A stretch of 64,000 bases of DNA, taken from the NCBI RefSeq assembly GCF_040054535.1, contig NC_090795.1, positions 6,671,501 through 6,735,500 on the forward strand, written 5' to 3'. This stretch comes from Antennarius striatus (lineage: Eukaryota > Chordata > Actinopteri > Lophiiformes > Antennariidae). Of this stretch, positions 25,686 to 37,296 are shown piece after piece. A model generated the notes under the pieces. It saw nothing but the letters and a program-made list of their open reading frames with translations. It was not told the DNA's origin and searched no databases. The translations under genes and the position numbers were made by a program. Positions within the stretch are counted from its first letter, which is position 1. Each line of letters opens with the position of its first letter.

Positions 25686-26412
25686 ATTAGGCCCCGTCCA
25701 CACGGTGCCAGATCTTTTCGAAAACGCATGTTTTTTGTTGCGGTTACAACATCCATCCACACAACAATGTAGATATCTGGGACGAAAATACAACTTTAAG
25801 AAGGTATGAAGTTTTTTTTGAAAACGCCGTGTTTGCATTGCCGTGTGGAGGCTGTATCCGAATGTTTTTCTATCCAGGGAGCGTCTCCCTGAGACGAAAA
25901 CTGCTGTGACGTCAGTTTGTGTGAGCCGCCTCTTCATATACAACAGACTGGATGGAGCTAAAACCGGCTATTTTCTGACGAATAACAGCTCCACGTCAAA
26001 GAGGCGTTGATAAACATACTTGACAGTTGAATATTTGTTAGTCTGTGTCTTTCTTTATGAGTCATAAAATTTATATATTAATTTATTTATTCATTAATTC
26101 ATTCACGTTCCTCACCAAACATGTCAACACCAGATCTTGGACCGGGACGCGCTATCTTCTGGTGTGAGAACTCTGTGATGGAGGTCGTCCTCCAAGAGGA
26201 ACGGCGTAAATTTCTATACGTCCCTGTCCTCTGTACTGTCATTTTTAGAGTTGCTCTGCTTATAAATGTGTTGATCAATGCATTTATGCGGTTACGTGTG
26301 GATGGAGTTTTTTTTTTTCGAAACGCTGTCGTGTGGACGCAAATCTTTTTCTATGCCGTATGAATCTTCGTTTTCGAAAAGATCCGGCTACATGTGGACA
26401 TGGCCTTAATAT
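25686..26412. mobile_element. DNA element with long inverted ends (MITE-like)
   Basis: The left end (TTAGGCCCCGTCCACACG, then CAGATCTTTTCGAAAACG) is mirrored at the right end, whose reverse complement reads TTAAGGCCATGTCCACATG, then CGGATCTTTTCGAAAACG. The inverted ends are about 40 bases with a few mismatches. The ends carry TTA(A), so a TTAA target (piggyBac or Kolobok type) is possible. Internal frames look non-functional. It lies between the two TspO-like genes. Confidence 0.75.
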
Positions 26413-27451
26413 CAAATTAGAAGTTTCTCTGATTGACAGAGAAGCATATGATTATTTTCATTGTAGAATATCTGCTGTTTTTATCATCCCTCGTCAATTA
26501 TTTTATCCAAAGTCATCTAAATTTCTGGCCAGCACGGTTCAGGAAGGAAAACATCCAAATAATAAATTGAGGAACCTTTGGGCATTTTTGCATTAAATAT
26601 AAATATAAATGGAAAGTCAGTAAACAAAACAATAGTTAAACTTTTTTATTGATTACCTGATTAATCATTCCAGTCATATTTCTTGCTTTTCACATGTTTT
26701 ATAGCATTTTCTTCAAACTGTTTCTCTGTGCCTTTTATGTATCTACATCTGTACATTTTAGTTTAATAGAATTTATTGTAAAACAACACATTTTATTTCA
26801 AGGCAGTTTCAATATTTATACTTCCTCATACCTTATGAGCTAAATACTATAAACGCATTTTCACTGCGAACAGTTTCAAATCAAATACAGAGAAAGTCAC
26901 ACAGTGTATACTCTAAACATCATTTGTGTTTGAGGTCATAGTTCAAAGGCTGAGTAAGACAAAAACATAAATGCAACCATTTCATCATGAAGTTATTATA
27001 ATAATATTTTATGTTACTAGAAAAGAGTTAACCACTATATTATTACACTGAAAGACATTTCACATGAGCAGAAGCTAAATTTAAATATCTAATAATAATA
27101 ATAACAAAATAAAATTATTCCTAGCACCTGTTCTTCATCATTATTCTTTTGTTGTTCATGATTGTTTATTGTCTAAATATTGTTTATTTTATCCTTACCA
27201 TCATTGGCGTATTGAGTAATTAACAAAGTTAAATTATAACTTTATTGTAACACTATTGCACTGTTTGACTAAAATACTGCAGCACTTATACTGATTTATT
27301 TATTACATATTACATTATTACATACCACAAACATTTTTATAAAAGAATAAAGTGATATTCATTTTTGACAGTACATTAGACAAAAATAAGAAACAAACAG
27401 TATCTACAGTTACATAATATTTATTATTTACCATTGAAAACTTCAGAATTT
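26413..27451. other. AT-rich spacer between the tandem genes
   Basis: Very AT-rich sequence upstream of copy A and downstream of copy B. No gene or named element recognised; the right end probably includes the 3' untranslated region of copy B. Confidence 0.6.
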
Positions 27452-29254
27452 TCACTTAAAAAACTTTTTCTGGCTCTCAGCGATCTCCATCGGAGACAAG
27501 ACCTCCACGCTGTTGTTCTCGTAAAGTGGTCTCTTGATGGTCTTCCAAATGAACAAACCCACACGTGTGACAAACAGGGTGCAGCCTACCGCCAGGAGCG
27601 CAACTATGACAAAGAAGAATGACACAGTGGGTCATCAGAAGTCATTTACACTTGTGTGATTTAGATATTTGTTTAAATTCCTCACCATTGAGGATGTTGT
27701 TGCGGCTCGGAGCTACAGCATCATAATTTTTCATGAATATTCCGGTCAGTGCCCAGATCACAACAGGGTAAATGGTGAGAATGTACCTCACATATTTGTC
27801 GAGGACGGAGTTTTCTAAAATGAACCTTTGAGAGAACCAACAGATTAGCATTTTTTAAAACATAAAAATTGCAGGTATGGAAAGTTTCTATTCTCTATTT
27901 TGTGCTTACCACACTAGCATCACTACAGTCAAAACAGAGAGTGAGACGGTGGCAGCATCTGTCTGGTCCATGCCTGCATCATTGATCAGCACAATGGTCA
28001 GGTTAACTAGGGATGCGATGGTTGTCCATGTTGCATATATGGCAATACCGTTCTGGATCTGTAATAAATTAGGCATGCATGCATGTTTCAAACACAAAAG
28101 ACTGATAAAAGTACATTTTGCATAAAAGATGTCAAACATAATCTTGAGGTCAATTACTAACCAACACATGATGGAGCCACAGGTCTACTTGGTGGTATTT
28201 CTTGAGCCAGATTCCATAGTTGGAAAGACCATGACATGAGAAAAATATCATGATGTAATTAGTTGACGCAATTAAGATGAGCAAAGCCAGTGCAGCAGGC
28301 ATCAACCTTTGATAGAGATGAAAAATTTGAGATTAGAAATAAATTATTTAAATCTTTGTGCTATCTAGAGACATAAAGTTGCTTTTATATTTATTTTCCC
28401 TATAAAATGCATTTCAACTCTCCTCTTTGACCCAGATCAGGCTGGAATAACCCCAACAAAACTCTTGACCATGAACTTCGTGCTTGGAATTAAAATGTGC
28501 CACTAATGCAATTAAATTAATTTGTTTGTTAGCACATGATTAACTGAGTGAGATTTCTTAATGAACATGCTTCAAGGTCTGAACTCACCTTCTGTCCCAC
28601 AGGAACAACCATGTGGTGTTGAGGGTCAAATTCAAACACCAAACCACAATAAAGCCAAGTGGCAAAACAGCAGGGCTGCAGTAGACATAACCATAGGCAT
28701 TCCTAAACACAGTCACAGAGAGATAAGTATGCATATACAGTGTAATCATGTTTTTTTATGCTACTTTATAAATACAAAAAAACACGACATACTTCCTAAA
28801 GATACCAGAGACCATGTAAAGCACCACTAAAGCCAGGAAGATGTAAATGATTGACCAGATGGTGAACGTCCATCCTGCAGGTGTGATCTCAGTGGAAAAC
28901 TCATCTGAAATGTTACCTGTGGACTCCAAGAACGGATCTGAGGCACACATACACAACATACAGAGAGCTGAATAGCTGCAACACACATCCAAATATAATA
29001 CAAAGTGGTTTAAATACAATTTCTTTAGTTGTGCTTCTTGAAATATGTTTGGTGGTTTTGCATATTCCTACTGACCTATCAACAAAGGGACCTGGTTGAA
29101 GGTGACTAAATGTTTTATTACAAAATCATGTGTAAAAATAAACCGGTGACTCACATATTCCTGGTCCAGCCAGAGCAGTGAACACCATAGTGACAATGAA
29201 GAAAAGCAATGCCAGCACCACCGCAATCATTCGACCAACGCTGTGTTTTGCCAT
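27452..29254 (-). CDS. Multi-pass membrane protein, TspO-like motif, copy B
   Basis: Tandem paralogue of copy A. Exons on the minus strand: 29155-29254, 28793-28937, 28589-28702, 28162-28306, 27910-28058, 27686-27825, 27452-27603. The exon lengths (100, 145, 114, 145, 149, 140, 152) are the same as in copy A, and the product is again 314 residues. Matching marks include PAGWTFTIWSIIYIFL, YCSPAVLPLGF, KNYDAVAPSRNNIL and a C-terminus ending SQKKFFK. Loop residues differ clearly between copies, so the duplication is not recent. The N-terminus MAKHSVGRMIA precedes the first helix. Function unknown; both copies look intact. Confidence 0.85.
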
Positions 29255-29339
29255 TGTGGATACGTCACCGTACTTGAAACCCTGTTACAACAAAAGAGAA
29301 AATTGACATTTTAGCAGCCATATTGATAATTTTTTTGCA

Positions 29340-29525
29340 TAGTTTTGACATACCCTTTACTGTGTTCTTGAATGTAAGCAACACAAAGACTGCTAGGAGC
29401 AGAAACCTTTGACATACCCTTTAGTGTGTGTTCTTGAATGTAAGCAACACAAAGACTGCTGTTGAGGAGGGGCTTTCATTCCATTAAAAAGCTAGTTGTG
29501 TAACTGTGAGGCTTTTATGGCCCCT
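29340..29525 (-). promoter_or_regulatory. Promoter and duplicated 5' untranslated block, copy B
   Basis: A TATA-like CATAAAAG lies on the minus strand at 29512-29519. Downstream, a block of about 50 bases occurs twice in direct repeat (29347-29394 and 29411-29460). Each block ends on the minus strand with AAAGG/GTATGTC, a usable splice donor. The acceptor before the ATG exon lies near 29282. Confidence 0.6.
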
Positions 29526-30560
29526 CAGTACGTGTGCATATGTATTATCAAAGTTTTCACAATTCGTTTTTGTGTCTTTTTTTTTTTCAAATGATGGATG
29601 AACTCTATCATTGGAAGTTTTTTAAAAAATTACATGAAGTGAATCATTATTTTTTTGCTTCATAACTTCATTAAATAATTATGAATGTTTCTAAAGGCTG
29701 GACTTTGCCCTGGTATGTTTAGTAACAGGTCTTTATCATCAGGCATATCAGTTTGTGGCTCAACATGCATGACCAGAATCTGTCTTTTTTTGTTGACAAT
29801 GGACATTGGCATCCAAATGCAAAGTATTACTGTGTCTCTTTTAAGGCATTGATCTGAATAATTCTTCCACTCATGTATCATATTTTTTAAATCTTTCCAT
29901 CAATTCCTCTAATTGAATTTTGAAACAAACAAATCAAAGAAACAGCTAACAGTTGTTATTTAGAATGTTGCCATATCTTTAAAAAATCACAATAAGGGCA
30001 AAATTAATAAGTTAGGATATGACTGGGGGGACGGGGTTAGATTCATCCCTAACCTGCTTTTGCAATCTTGAATTATCAATGACCAACCTACTACAGTTTA
30101 CCTCAAACACACTGCATTTTTATACAGTACTTTACTAAATATGTAAAAATTGCTTTGTTTTATTCCACTTTTGAAGCTCTTATTCCAAAGCTAACTTCAT
30201 ATGCTACTGTACTTTGATTCAGAGAATCATATTGTACTTTTTTTACTTTACTCGTGGGTAATCATAGATTAGGATTTTAAGTGCAAAATAAAAGATGACC
30301 ACGTTGGAGAACATCTTATTTTTGTAAAAAGAAATTGCATTTTTTACAATAAAGCTTCCTAATTCACAGTGGTTTATGTAATTTTATTTAAGACTAACTA
30401 CTAATTTGGAAATCTTGCACAATTTTCAAGAAATTATTGCAGCAAAAAATGTTTGCAACAATTAGATGTATTTTAGTTTTTATAATAGTACAGTGTTATG
30501 GATTCTTATGGAGTTTCCTCGATGTTTTCACCTCAAAGGACGTATTGTCAGAATAAAAAC
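29526..30560. other. Intergenic, nothing recognised
   Basis: AT-rich spacer between copy B and nanos. Only short frames and homopolymer runs are seen. Confidence 0.6.
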
Positions 30561-30825
30561 AAGGAAATACTCAGAACACTCTTTATATTTATTTGTTCTT
30601 CTTGTTTACAAATTTCCAAAAAGTTTGACTTTTTAAATGTAGCAACCCAACGAAGAACAGACGACCAGCTGTATGAATAACAGTGAAAAAAGCCTACAAA
30701 ACCAAGAACATCAAACGGAAAACTTTGGGTTTTCAAACGTGTAGAGCACTTGTCACATAAACATAAACATAAACATAAACCAAAAAAAATCATCTCCAGT
30801 CGTTTCAGACTCTTTTCCAGCTGGC

Positions 30826-31311
30826 CTACCAGAACCTTGCCGTCTTCCTCTCCATCTCCTGCCGCTGCAGCAGCGGGCAGTGCCGGCGGGTGTGAGCGCG
30901 CTCCCCGGTGGCCGCACAGACGGGGCAGGTGTAGCTCCACAGGACGGGGCAGGTCACCGTGCCGTCATCCGACTTGAGTCGGTGGGACCGGTACACACTT
31001 GCTGACTCCCCGTTCTGCTTACAGAAAGGGCAGAAATCGGAGGGCATCCCGTTGCTGCTGCTTCTCCTGCGGGTGTCTGACATGCTGCTGAAAGTCTCTG
31101 GGGACATCATGCAGTCCTCCCGACGGGAGCTTTGGATGTGGATCCACGGTTCTGGTGCAGCTTTATTGCCCCCCTCAGTGTCCCTCCGGTTCCGATCAGG
31201 GCTGTCCCACAGCCTCTGCAGCACTTTGCCAAGGTTCAGGTAGTCGTGCCATATTTCAAACCAGCCCCTGTCAGCAGTTAGGGAGCCCTTGGTTTTGGGG
31301 TTTGTTGTCAT
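30826..31311 (-). CDS. nanos2: Nanos RNA-binding protein (nanos2-like), intronless
   Basis: Germ-line translational repressor that works with Pumilio and the CCR4-NOT deadenylase. A single exon encodes 161 residues, and nanos genes are usually intronless. Two CCHC zinc fingers lie at C94, C97, H110, C121 and C129, C132, H140, C145; the spacing C2C-12-H-10-C, 7, C2C-7-H-4-C is the nanos pattern. The first finger contains CKQNGESASVYRSH and the second AHTRRHC. Near the N-terminus, WFEIWHDYLNL matches the NOT1-interacting motif. The short tail and the CPVL linker favour nanos2 over nanos1; nanos3 is the main alternative. A possible polyadenylation signal lies near 30590. Confidence 0.88.
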   Translation of the reverse strand: MTTNPKTKGSLTADRGWFEIWHDYLNLGKVLQRLWDSPDRNRRDTEGGNKAAPEPWIHIQSSRREDCMMSPETFSSMSDTRRRSSSNGMPSDFCPFCKQNGESASVYRSHRLKSDDGTVTCPVLWSYTCPVCAATGERAHTRRHCPLLQRQEMERKTARFW

Positions 31312-31804
31312 CTTCGCAGAAGAAAGTGGGCAGATTTTGCGCGTGGGTTGGATGTTTGTAGATGCCTGACTTGGATTGAAGGTGCAACAATGTGTCAGTG
31401 TTTGATGCTGCAGATGTCTGCCTCGTGTCTGCCAGGTGTCTGTTTTCTTTCATCTCGAAAGATTGGAATTTCGTGTGGCCCCAATATGACCCGAAAGATC
31501 AGAATGAGTAGAGCAGACTGTTAGTCTATGATCACAATCAAGCAAAAATAAGACATTTATGTGTAATGTCCGATTTTAATTAGTTTCCCACCTGTTGATG
31601 TTTCTGATTATTTTGTATATTTTTGCATCACATCCTGCGTGTACTCCCTGTCACATCGTGAGCCTCGCACGTAATTTATATTTAAAAAAAAAAAAAAGAG
31701 AGATGAGATATTTACAGGATTACTGTTGTTACTGTCGCTGCTGGAATATTGTCCAGCATGCTTCGAGCATGCAAAACGGAATGTGCTAAAAGAAACCGAG
31801 ATGA

Positions 31805-31865
31805 AGAAAAAGAAAGAAAGAACTCAACTTTATTGATCCATTCTAAAATTAGTCTTTTGTTGTGA
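31805..31865 (-). mobile_element. LINE-type 3' tail fragment
   Basis: CAACTTTATTGATCCATTC is the reverse complement of a common teleost LINE 3' end (GGATCAATAAAGT). Only the tail is visible. Confidence 0.35.
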
Positions 31866-32229
31866 TCAGAGCCGTGACACACAATGTTACGTGTCAGCCA
31901 GCGCTGGCGCCCGAAAGTCTGGTCCCCTTAAAGCCTCTGCCGGCCACTGGGCCACTGGTAGCAGCCCCACATACACCTCATGCACTCCAGGCGTCTGCCG
32001 TAGATAAGTAACACTTTCCTTGAAGTTGCCCTCGGCACGGTGACTTTATATTGAACGCGTGGTTCCGTGTGTTGCTGTGTACTGCGTGTATTTTCCATCT
32101 TTTCACTGGAATAGAGCCAACACCCTGGGCAGTTGCGTGAAAAGCGTTGTTAGGACCACTTGCGTTCCCAAATACGTGAACAGCGTCACATACGTGTTAC
32201 TGTATTTCCATGTTATTTACAACGTCAAG

Positions 32230-32346
32230 GTGGGTGGGCGGGGCCAGTGGGTACAAACTTAATGTTACGCATGCGCAGTATTCTACCGGCGACGGTCGTA
32301 CAAACGGTGGCCTAGCAAATAAGGGATTAAGAGCCCATCTTTACAG
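32230..32346 (+). promoter_or_regulatory. kpna1: kpna1 promoter and non-coding first exon
   Basis: A GC box (GGGCGGGGC, 32236-32244) is followed by an NRF1-type palindrome, ACGCATGCGCAG (32267-32278). A non-coding exon of roughly 60 bases then ends at 32346 with a donor (TTTACAG/GTTAGT) and joins an acceptor at 33008, just upstream of the ATG. There is no TATA box, which fits a housekeeping gene. Confidence 0.6.
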
Positions 32347-33016
32347 GTTAGTTTTTGGTATTTAGTTGTATTTTTTTTCGTCTGTGTATATCAATATTGT
32401 ATAGATATAAATTGATTTAACTGTTGACGTCAGCAACATTCAGAAAATACTGTGCTGTTGTTGAAATTGTACGTCAGAGCTAATGTTAGCCACCCAAAGC
32501 TAGCTAGCTTGTAACGACGGCTATGACATTAGCTAGATATCCTACGAAAGTATCGCTGCCCTGTGAACCGGTGCTTTATTGATTCGATATTGTTTTACCC
32601 CTTGTTGAAATCAATTAAAAGAAGCATCCTCCAAAATCATTACATACTGATAGGCTTATTTTTTATTAATTATTTTGGCTGTCTAAACATATAAAGCTAA
32701 CCAGGTTCCTTTAGATGTCCCTGTTCGTTGAACTGTGACAACAGAGAGGAATCCTGCCCGACGTAATGTTTCGTGTTTAAACTACAGACCTGGTTTCTTG
32801 CAGTTGCAACTAAAAGATGAGTTTTTCACCGATAGGCTTGGTACTGCTCGCCTTAGTCACATACAGGGATAAAGGGGTCTTTAAAATGTAAGGATTAAAG
32901 ATCCAGTTCAGGGATCTGTGATCTTTGATCCTATATTACGTAGAACTAGTGAAAGCGCACTACTGAGACTCTGTTCAAATAGAGATTAAAACGTTTTTTC
33001 CTTCTTAGGCTGCACA

Positions 33017-36000
33017 ATGAGCCAGGGTAAGGACAATGCTCGACTCAAGAGCTATAAGAACAAGTCCCTCAACACAGATGAAATGAGGCGGAGGAGGGAA
33101 GAGGAAGGCTTACAAATCCGTAAACAGAAGAAGGATGAACAGGTGAGTGTGGTGGACACAGTTAAGACAGCAGCAGTGGGGGCAAGGGTCAATACGTATG
33201 ATTATAGAGGAGAGTTATCTTTGAGGTCAATTAAAGGTTGTGGTCACAACTTTCTACATCCCTGTAAAACATAACAGCATAAATAAATACAAAACAACCA
33301 ATGCAGTCACAGACTGCAACATCCTGTAACATCCCTGAATTCAAAATTTTACCCTGACCTACTTTCATAGATCGAAGCAGTAGCTTTGATCTGCGGTCTT
33401 ACTCTGGCCTCCTCCCTCGTCTTTCTATCATATCCAGTTCCTGAGTGTACAGAAGTTAAAATTTGACCTTGACCTAGTTTTCTAATGATCAAGGTCATCA
33501 TCTCATTTTCATCCCCTTTGCCACCCAAGTAATGTGCTTTTTGTTTCATCTTTCTATCTGCAACGGTTGCGAAGATATATGGTAGACTGCAGTCTACCTC
33601 GAAATGTCATGGTGATGAGTCAAAACTCAACCAAAATTATTGTTCCAATCTTACTCCATGACAGCTATTTAAGAGAAGAAATGTTGCAACAGCGGAAGAC
33701 TATAGCACCCCAGAGGATGATGGGATGGCAGACAGTGGCTACCTGGAGTCTCAGGCAAACAATATGGACCCACTAATGGTAAGGGGAGAAATATTGACTA
33801 TATACATGAAGTTAGTTATGACATTATTTTGTCGGTGTTTAATCAAATCTCACTCTGTACTCTACAGGGTTGCATGATCTCTGATGATATGACTCAGATG
33901 ATCTTCTCCAGTTCTCCTGAACTGCAGCTAATAGGCACTCAGCGCTTTAGGAAACTCCTATCGAAAGGTAAGTGTGTTTTGATTGTCTGCTTTTTACAAG
34001 GTCTCTCAGGGAATGCTGTCTGTGGTTATACTTTTTTAGACATCTGTTATATGAACAGTAAATCTGATACACAGGCAGTTTTCTTCTTTGAAATTCTTAT
34101 CAAAAACTTTGATGCAGCAGTAATTTATCTTGATAAATTTACCTTGAATATCTTGGAATTTATTTTGAAGTCTTGTAACCATGAATTGTACACATTATAC
34201 ATTTGAATGCCTTGGCAAATATTTTAGTAAAGTGATATCTAGATTATTCCATACTAAATACTTAATAAGTTTTGCAATATTGTTAACTTTGACTGTGTGA
34301 CTCACACAGAACCTAACCCACCCATTGATGAAGTCATTGCCACAGCAGGGGTGGTTGAGCGCTTTGTTGAATTCCTGAAGAGGAGAGAAAACTGCACATT
34401 GCAGGTGTGTTTCCAGTTTGTCTTATGGTGCAGGTGTGCAGACGGCGAATAAGCTGGACAGGCTTTCAGTTTTCTGAAATAAAAATTGTACTAGCTGTTG
34501 ACTTCAAATAAGTTACCGGTACATGTGAAGCTGATGTAATGAATGGAACATAATTAATAGAATAAATGTAATTAGATTAACCAATGAGTAATGTATTAAT
34601 GTATTTTGCTTATTGTTTCAGTTTGAGGCTGCATGGGTACTGACCAACATTGCGTCCGGTACGTCTCATCAGACTCGGGTGGTGATCCAGGCTGGAGCTG
34701 TACCCATTTTCATAGAGATGCTCAGCTCAGATTCTGAAGACGTGCAGGAACAGGTAGGGAGGATTCAGTTGTCTGTGCAAGTGGTTTACGTTCTGCTGTG
34801 AACCAACTATTTTCCAACTACTATCACTTGTTATGCTCTTATCATTTATGTTTGGGTGGCAGTAGCTCAGACCAAAAAAATTCAGAGTGTGGGAGGTGCC
34901 AGTTCACCTCCTGAGCACTGCCTAGGTGCCCTTGAGCAAGGCGCTGTCCCCTTACAAGTTGCTCGTGGTGTGCTCCCACATGAGAGCTGTGCACAGCTCC
35001 CATTATCTGCATGCCTACAGGCCCTTGTTTGTGTCTGTGCGTATTTTTTTGCCTGTATCGATATATCTACACGTGAGATTATTAGAATGGGGGAAAAAAA
35101 CAACTTCCTACAGCGATCTTTAAGCTGAAGTGTTGCTTTTTCCTTCAGGCAGTGTGGGCCTTGGGAAATATTGCAGGAGATAGCACAGAATGCAGGGACT
35201 TTGTCATAGACTGCAATATTCTGCCTTCCCTGCTGCAGTAAGTAACAACTCAGTGTGACAGTGTTTTCCTCCTAAATGTTCTCATTACACTTTAGGAAGT
35301 AAAAAATACTTGAAAAAAACACGCCTGATGAAACTCCTTGTGCAGGTTGTTGGCCAAGCAGAATCGCTTAACCATGATGAGGAATGCCGTATGGGCACTC
35401 TCAAATCTGTGCAGGGGAAAAAACCCACCTCCAGACTTCACAAAGGTAAATTGAAAAGAAAGCAGCTCGTATTTAATGTGGCTGAAGTGTATCGTATCTC
35501 ACTTGTCATGGTTGCAAGCTTTATCAATTTCTAATATCCAGAATGAAACAGACCTTGTATCTCTTCTATCTGAAAACAAATAACTTAATTTCCACCATGT
35601 CTCTTTGTCCATTGTTTTCCATCAGGTGTCCCCTAGCCTTAGTGTGCTGTCTTGGCTGCTGTTTGTTAATGACACAGACATCCTGGCTGATGCATGCTGG
35701 GCACTCTCCTACTTATCTGATGGCCCCAATGACAAAATCCAGGCTGTCATTGACTCTGGAGTGTGCCGCAGGCTGGTGGAATTGCTGATGTGAGGCTTAA
35801 ATCTTATGTTGTCCAAGAGCTATGTATTCAGAGCAATGAAAGGTTTGATATGTGCCACTAAATCTGCTGTGAAATCAGAGTTGTGTGAACAGTCTCAGGG
35901 AATAGTTTGACTACACAAGATAGGCAAAAACCCAACATTGATTCATTACTGCAGAGAGAAAGCCATCACAATTCTGCTTTGTTTAAGGCACTCTGAATAT

Positions 36001-37000
36001 AAGGTGGTATCCCCTGCGCTTCGAGCTGTTGGGAACATAGTCACTGGAGATGATCTACAGACACAGGTAAAGGCAGCTTGAATACTCGCTTACTGGAAGG
36101 TACTTAAAAAGTTGCACGTGAATATCTCTGACTGTGTATTGTGTGTGATCGCTTAGGTTATTTTGAATTGTTCAGCACTGCAGTCCATACTTCACCTCTT
36201 GAGTAGTCCAAAAGAGTCTATCAAGAAGGAAGCGTGCTGGACTATCTCCAACATCACTGCAGGGAACCGAGCACAAATACAGGTGTGTGCAAATGTGTGT
36301 GGTGTCCCACAGAATAAGTCGAAAAGTGCTTTTACAAAGGTCTGTAAAGTTGACTTAAGTCTATATTTTAAGTAAAGCGATTTTTAAAAATCTGTGTAGA
36401 TGGTGATGGATGAAGGTCTGCTGCCTCCTCTCATCAATATCTTGCAAGTAGCAGAGTTTCGCACAAGGAAGGAGGCAGCCTGGGCCATTACCAACGCCAC
36501 CTCAGGGGGCTCTGCAGAGCAGATTAGGTGAGGCCTGTCATACATGGTGGCTCTGAGGATCTCAAATTTAATGTAAAAAAAAAAGTTAAAATAAACTATA
36601 AAATTATGTCAAACATACTTTGCACAGCTGAAAACGGTCTCAACTCAATGACAGGAAAAGAAATATTGTTCCTAATTCTTCATATTGTTCCGAATTCAAC
36701 ATTACATCTAAACCCTATAGCACGTTTAGTTTTATCTTTGGGTGGTTTATTGATGGTGCTTTTTAACCACTACTTAAAAATAGCCAGTGTTTACTTGGTT
36801 TATGTTCTGCACCTTCAGGCACCTAGTGGAACTTGGCTGTATAAAACCTCTGTGTGACCTGCTCACAATTATGGAATCCAAAATAGTCCAAGTGGCTCTA
36901 AACGGCCTGGAGAACATTCTGCGCTTGGGAGAACTGGAGGCCAAGAGGGGAGGAGGCATCAACCCTTATTGTGCACTCATTGAAGAGGCCTATGGCAAGT

Positions 37001-37031
<31 letters not shown>

Positions 37032-37296
37032 ACTCAAATTGATTTGAATCATGCTTGGCACAGATGTTAAAATTTATGAATGTGAAATCAATCCTTTTTT
37101 TTCTTCAGGTCTGGACAAGTTGGAATTCCTGCAGGGTCATGAGAATCAGGAAATATACCAGAAAGCCTTCGACCTGATCGAACGCTACTTCAACACTGAA
37201 GATGAGGACTCGGCATTGGCTCCTGCCGTCGATCTGCAGCAGCAGCAGTACCTCTTCCAGCAGTGCGAGGCTCCAATGGAAGGCTTCCAGCTATAA
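33017..37296 (+). CDS. kpna1: Importin subunit alpha-5 (karyopherin alpha 1)
   Basis: Adaptor that binds nuclear localisation signals and hands cargo to importin beta for nuclear import. Coding exons: 33017-33142, 33665-33778, 33868-33967, 34310-34404, 34622-34753, 35149-35237, 35346-35445, 35626-35789, 35988-36066, 36157-36282, 36400-36527, 36819-36994, 37109-37296. The sum is in frame and gives 538 residues, the human KPNA1 length. The N-terminal importin-beta-binding domain has [18 protein letters not shown] and [10 protein letters not shown]. Ten armadillo repeats follow, with the conserved [17 protein letters not shown] and TISNITAGN cargo-groove motifs. The C-terminus has an acidic CAS-binding stretch and ends [31 protein letters not shown] and [12 protein letters not shown] point to KPNA1 rather than KPNA5 or KPNA6. 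The last intron uses a GC donor. Confidence 0.95.
33303..33600 (+). repeat. Dispersed repeat family R, copy 2
   Basis: In the first coding intron of kpna1. It shares the left end GCAGTCACAGACTGCAAC and the internal TCTATCTGCAACGGTTGCGA with copy 1, and the block TGACCTTGACCTAGTTTTCT with copy 3 in reverse. The right end is truncated relative to copy 1. Confidence 0.7.
34850..35105 (+). mobile_element. tRNA-derived SINE in a kpna1 intron
   Basis: Starts with GGGTGGCAGTAGCTCAGACC, the tRNA A-box end of a common teleost SINE, and continues with GGTGCCAGTTCACCTCCTGAG and GTGCCCTTGAGCAAGGC from its central body. The part that should carry the B box is missing, so this copy is internally deleted. 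It lies in the intron 34754-35148. Confidence 0.8.
36995..37034 (+). other. kpna1: GC splice donor next to a CA tract
   Basis: Reading frame and protein homology need the exon to end at TATG with intron start GCAAGT, a GC-AG intron. A CA dinucleotide tract (about 37001-37026) begins right after the donor. The next exon resumes at 37109 with codon phase intact. Confidence 0.85.

Noticed and set aside
26121-26363. 80-residue frame inside the inverted-end element as a transposase
   Set aside because: No catalytic motif or zinc-binding pattern; it is mostly derived from the element's terminal region.
30735-30760. Possible miR-430 target in the nanos 3' untranslated region (GCACTT seen)
   Set aside because: GCACTT is on the plus strand; nanos is on the minus strand, where it reads AAGTGC, so it is not a target site.
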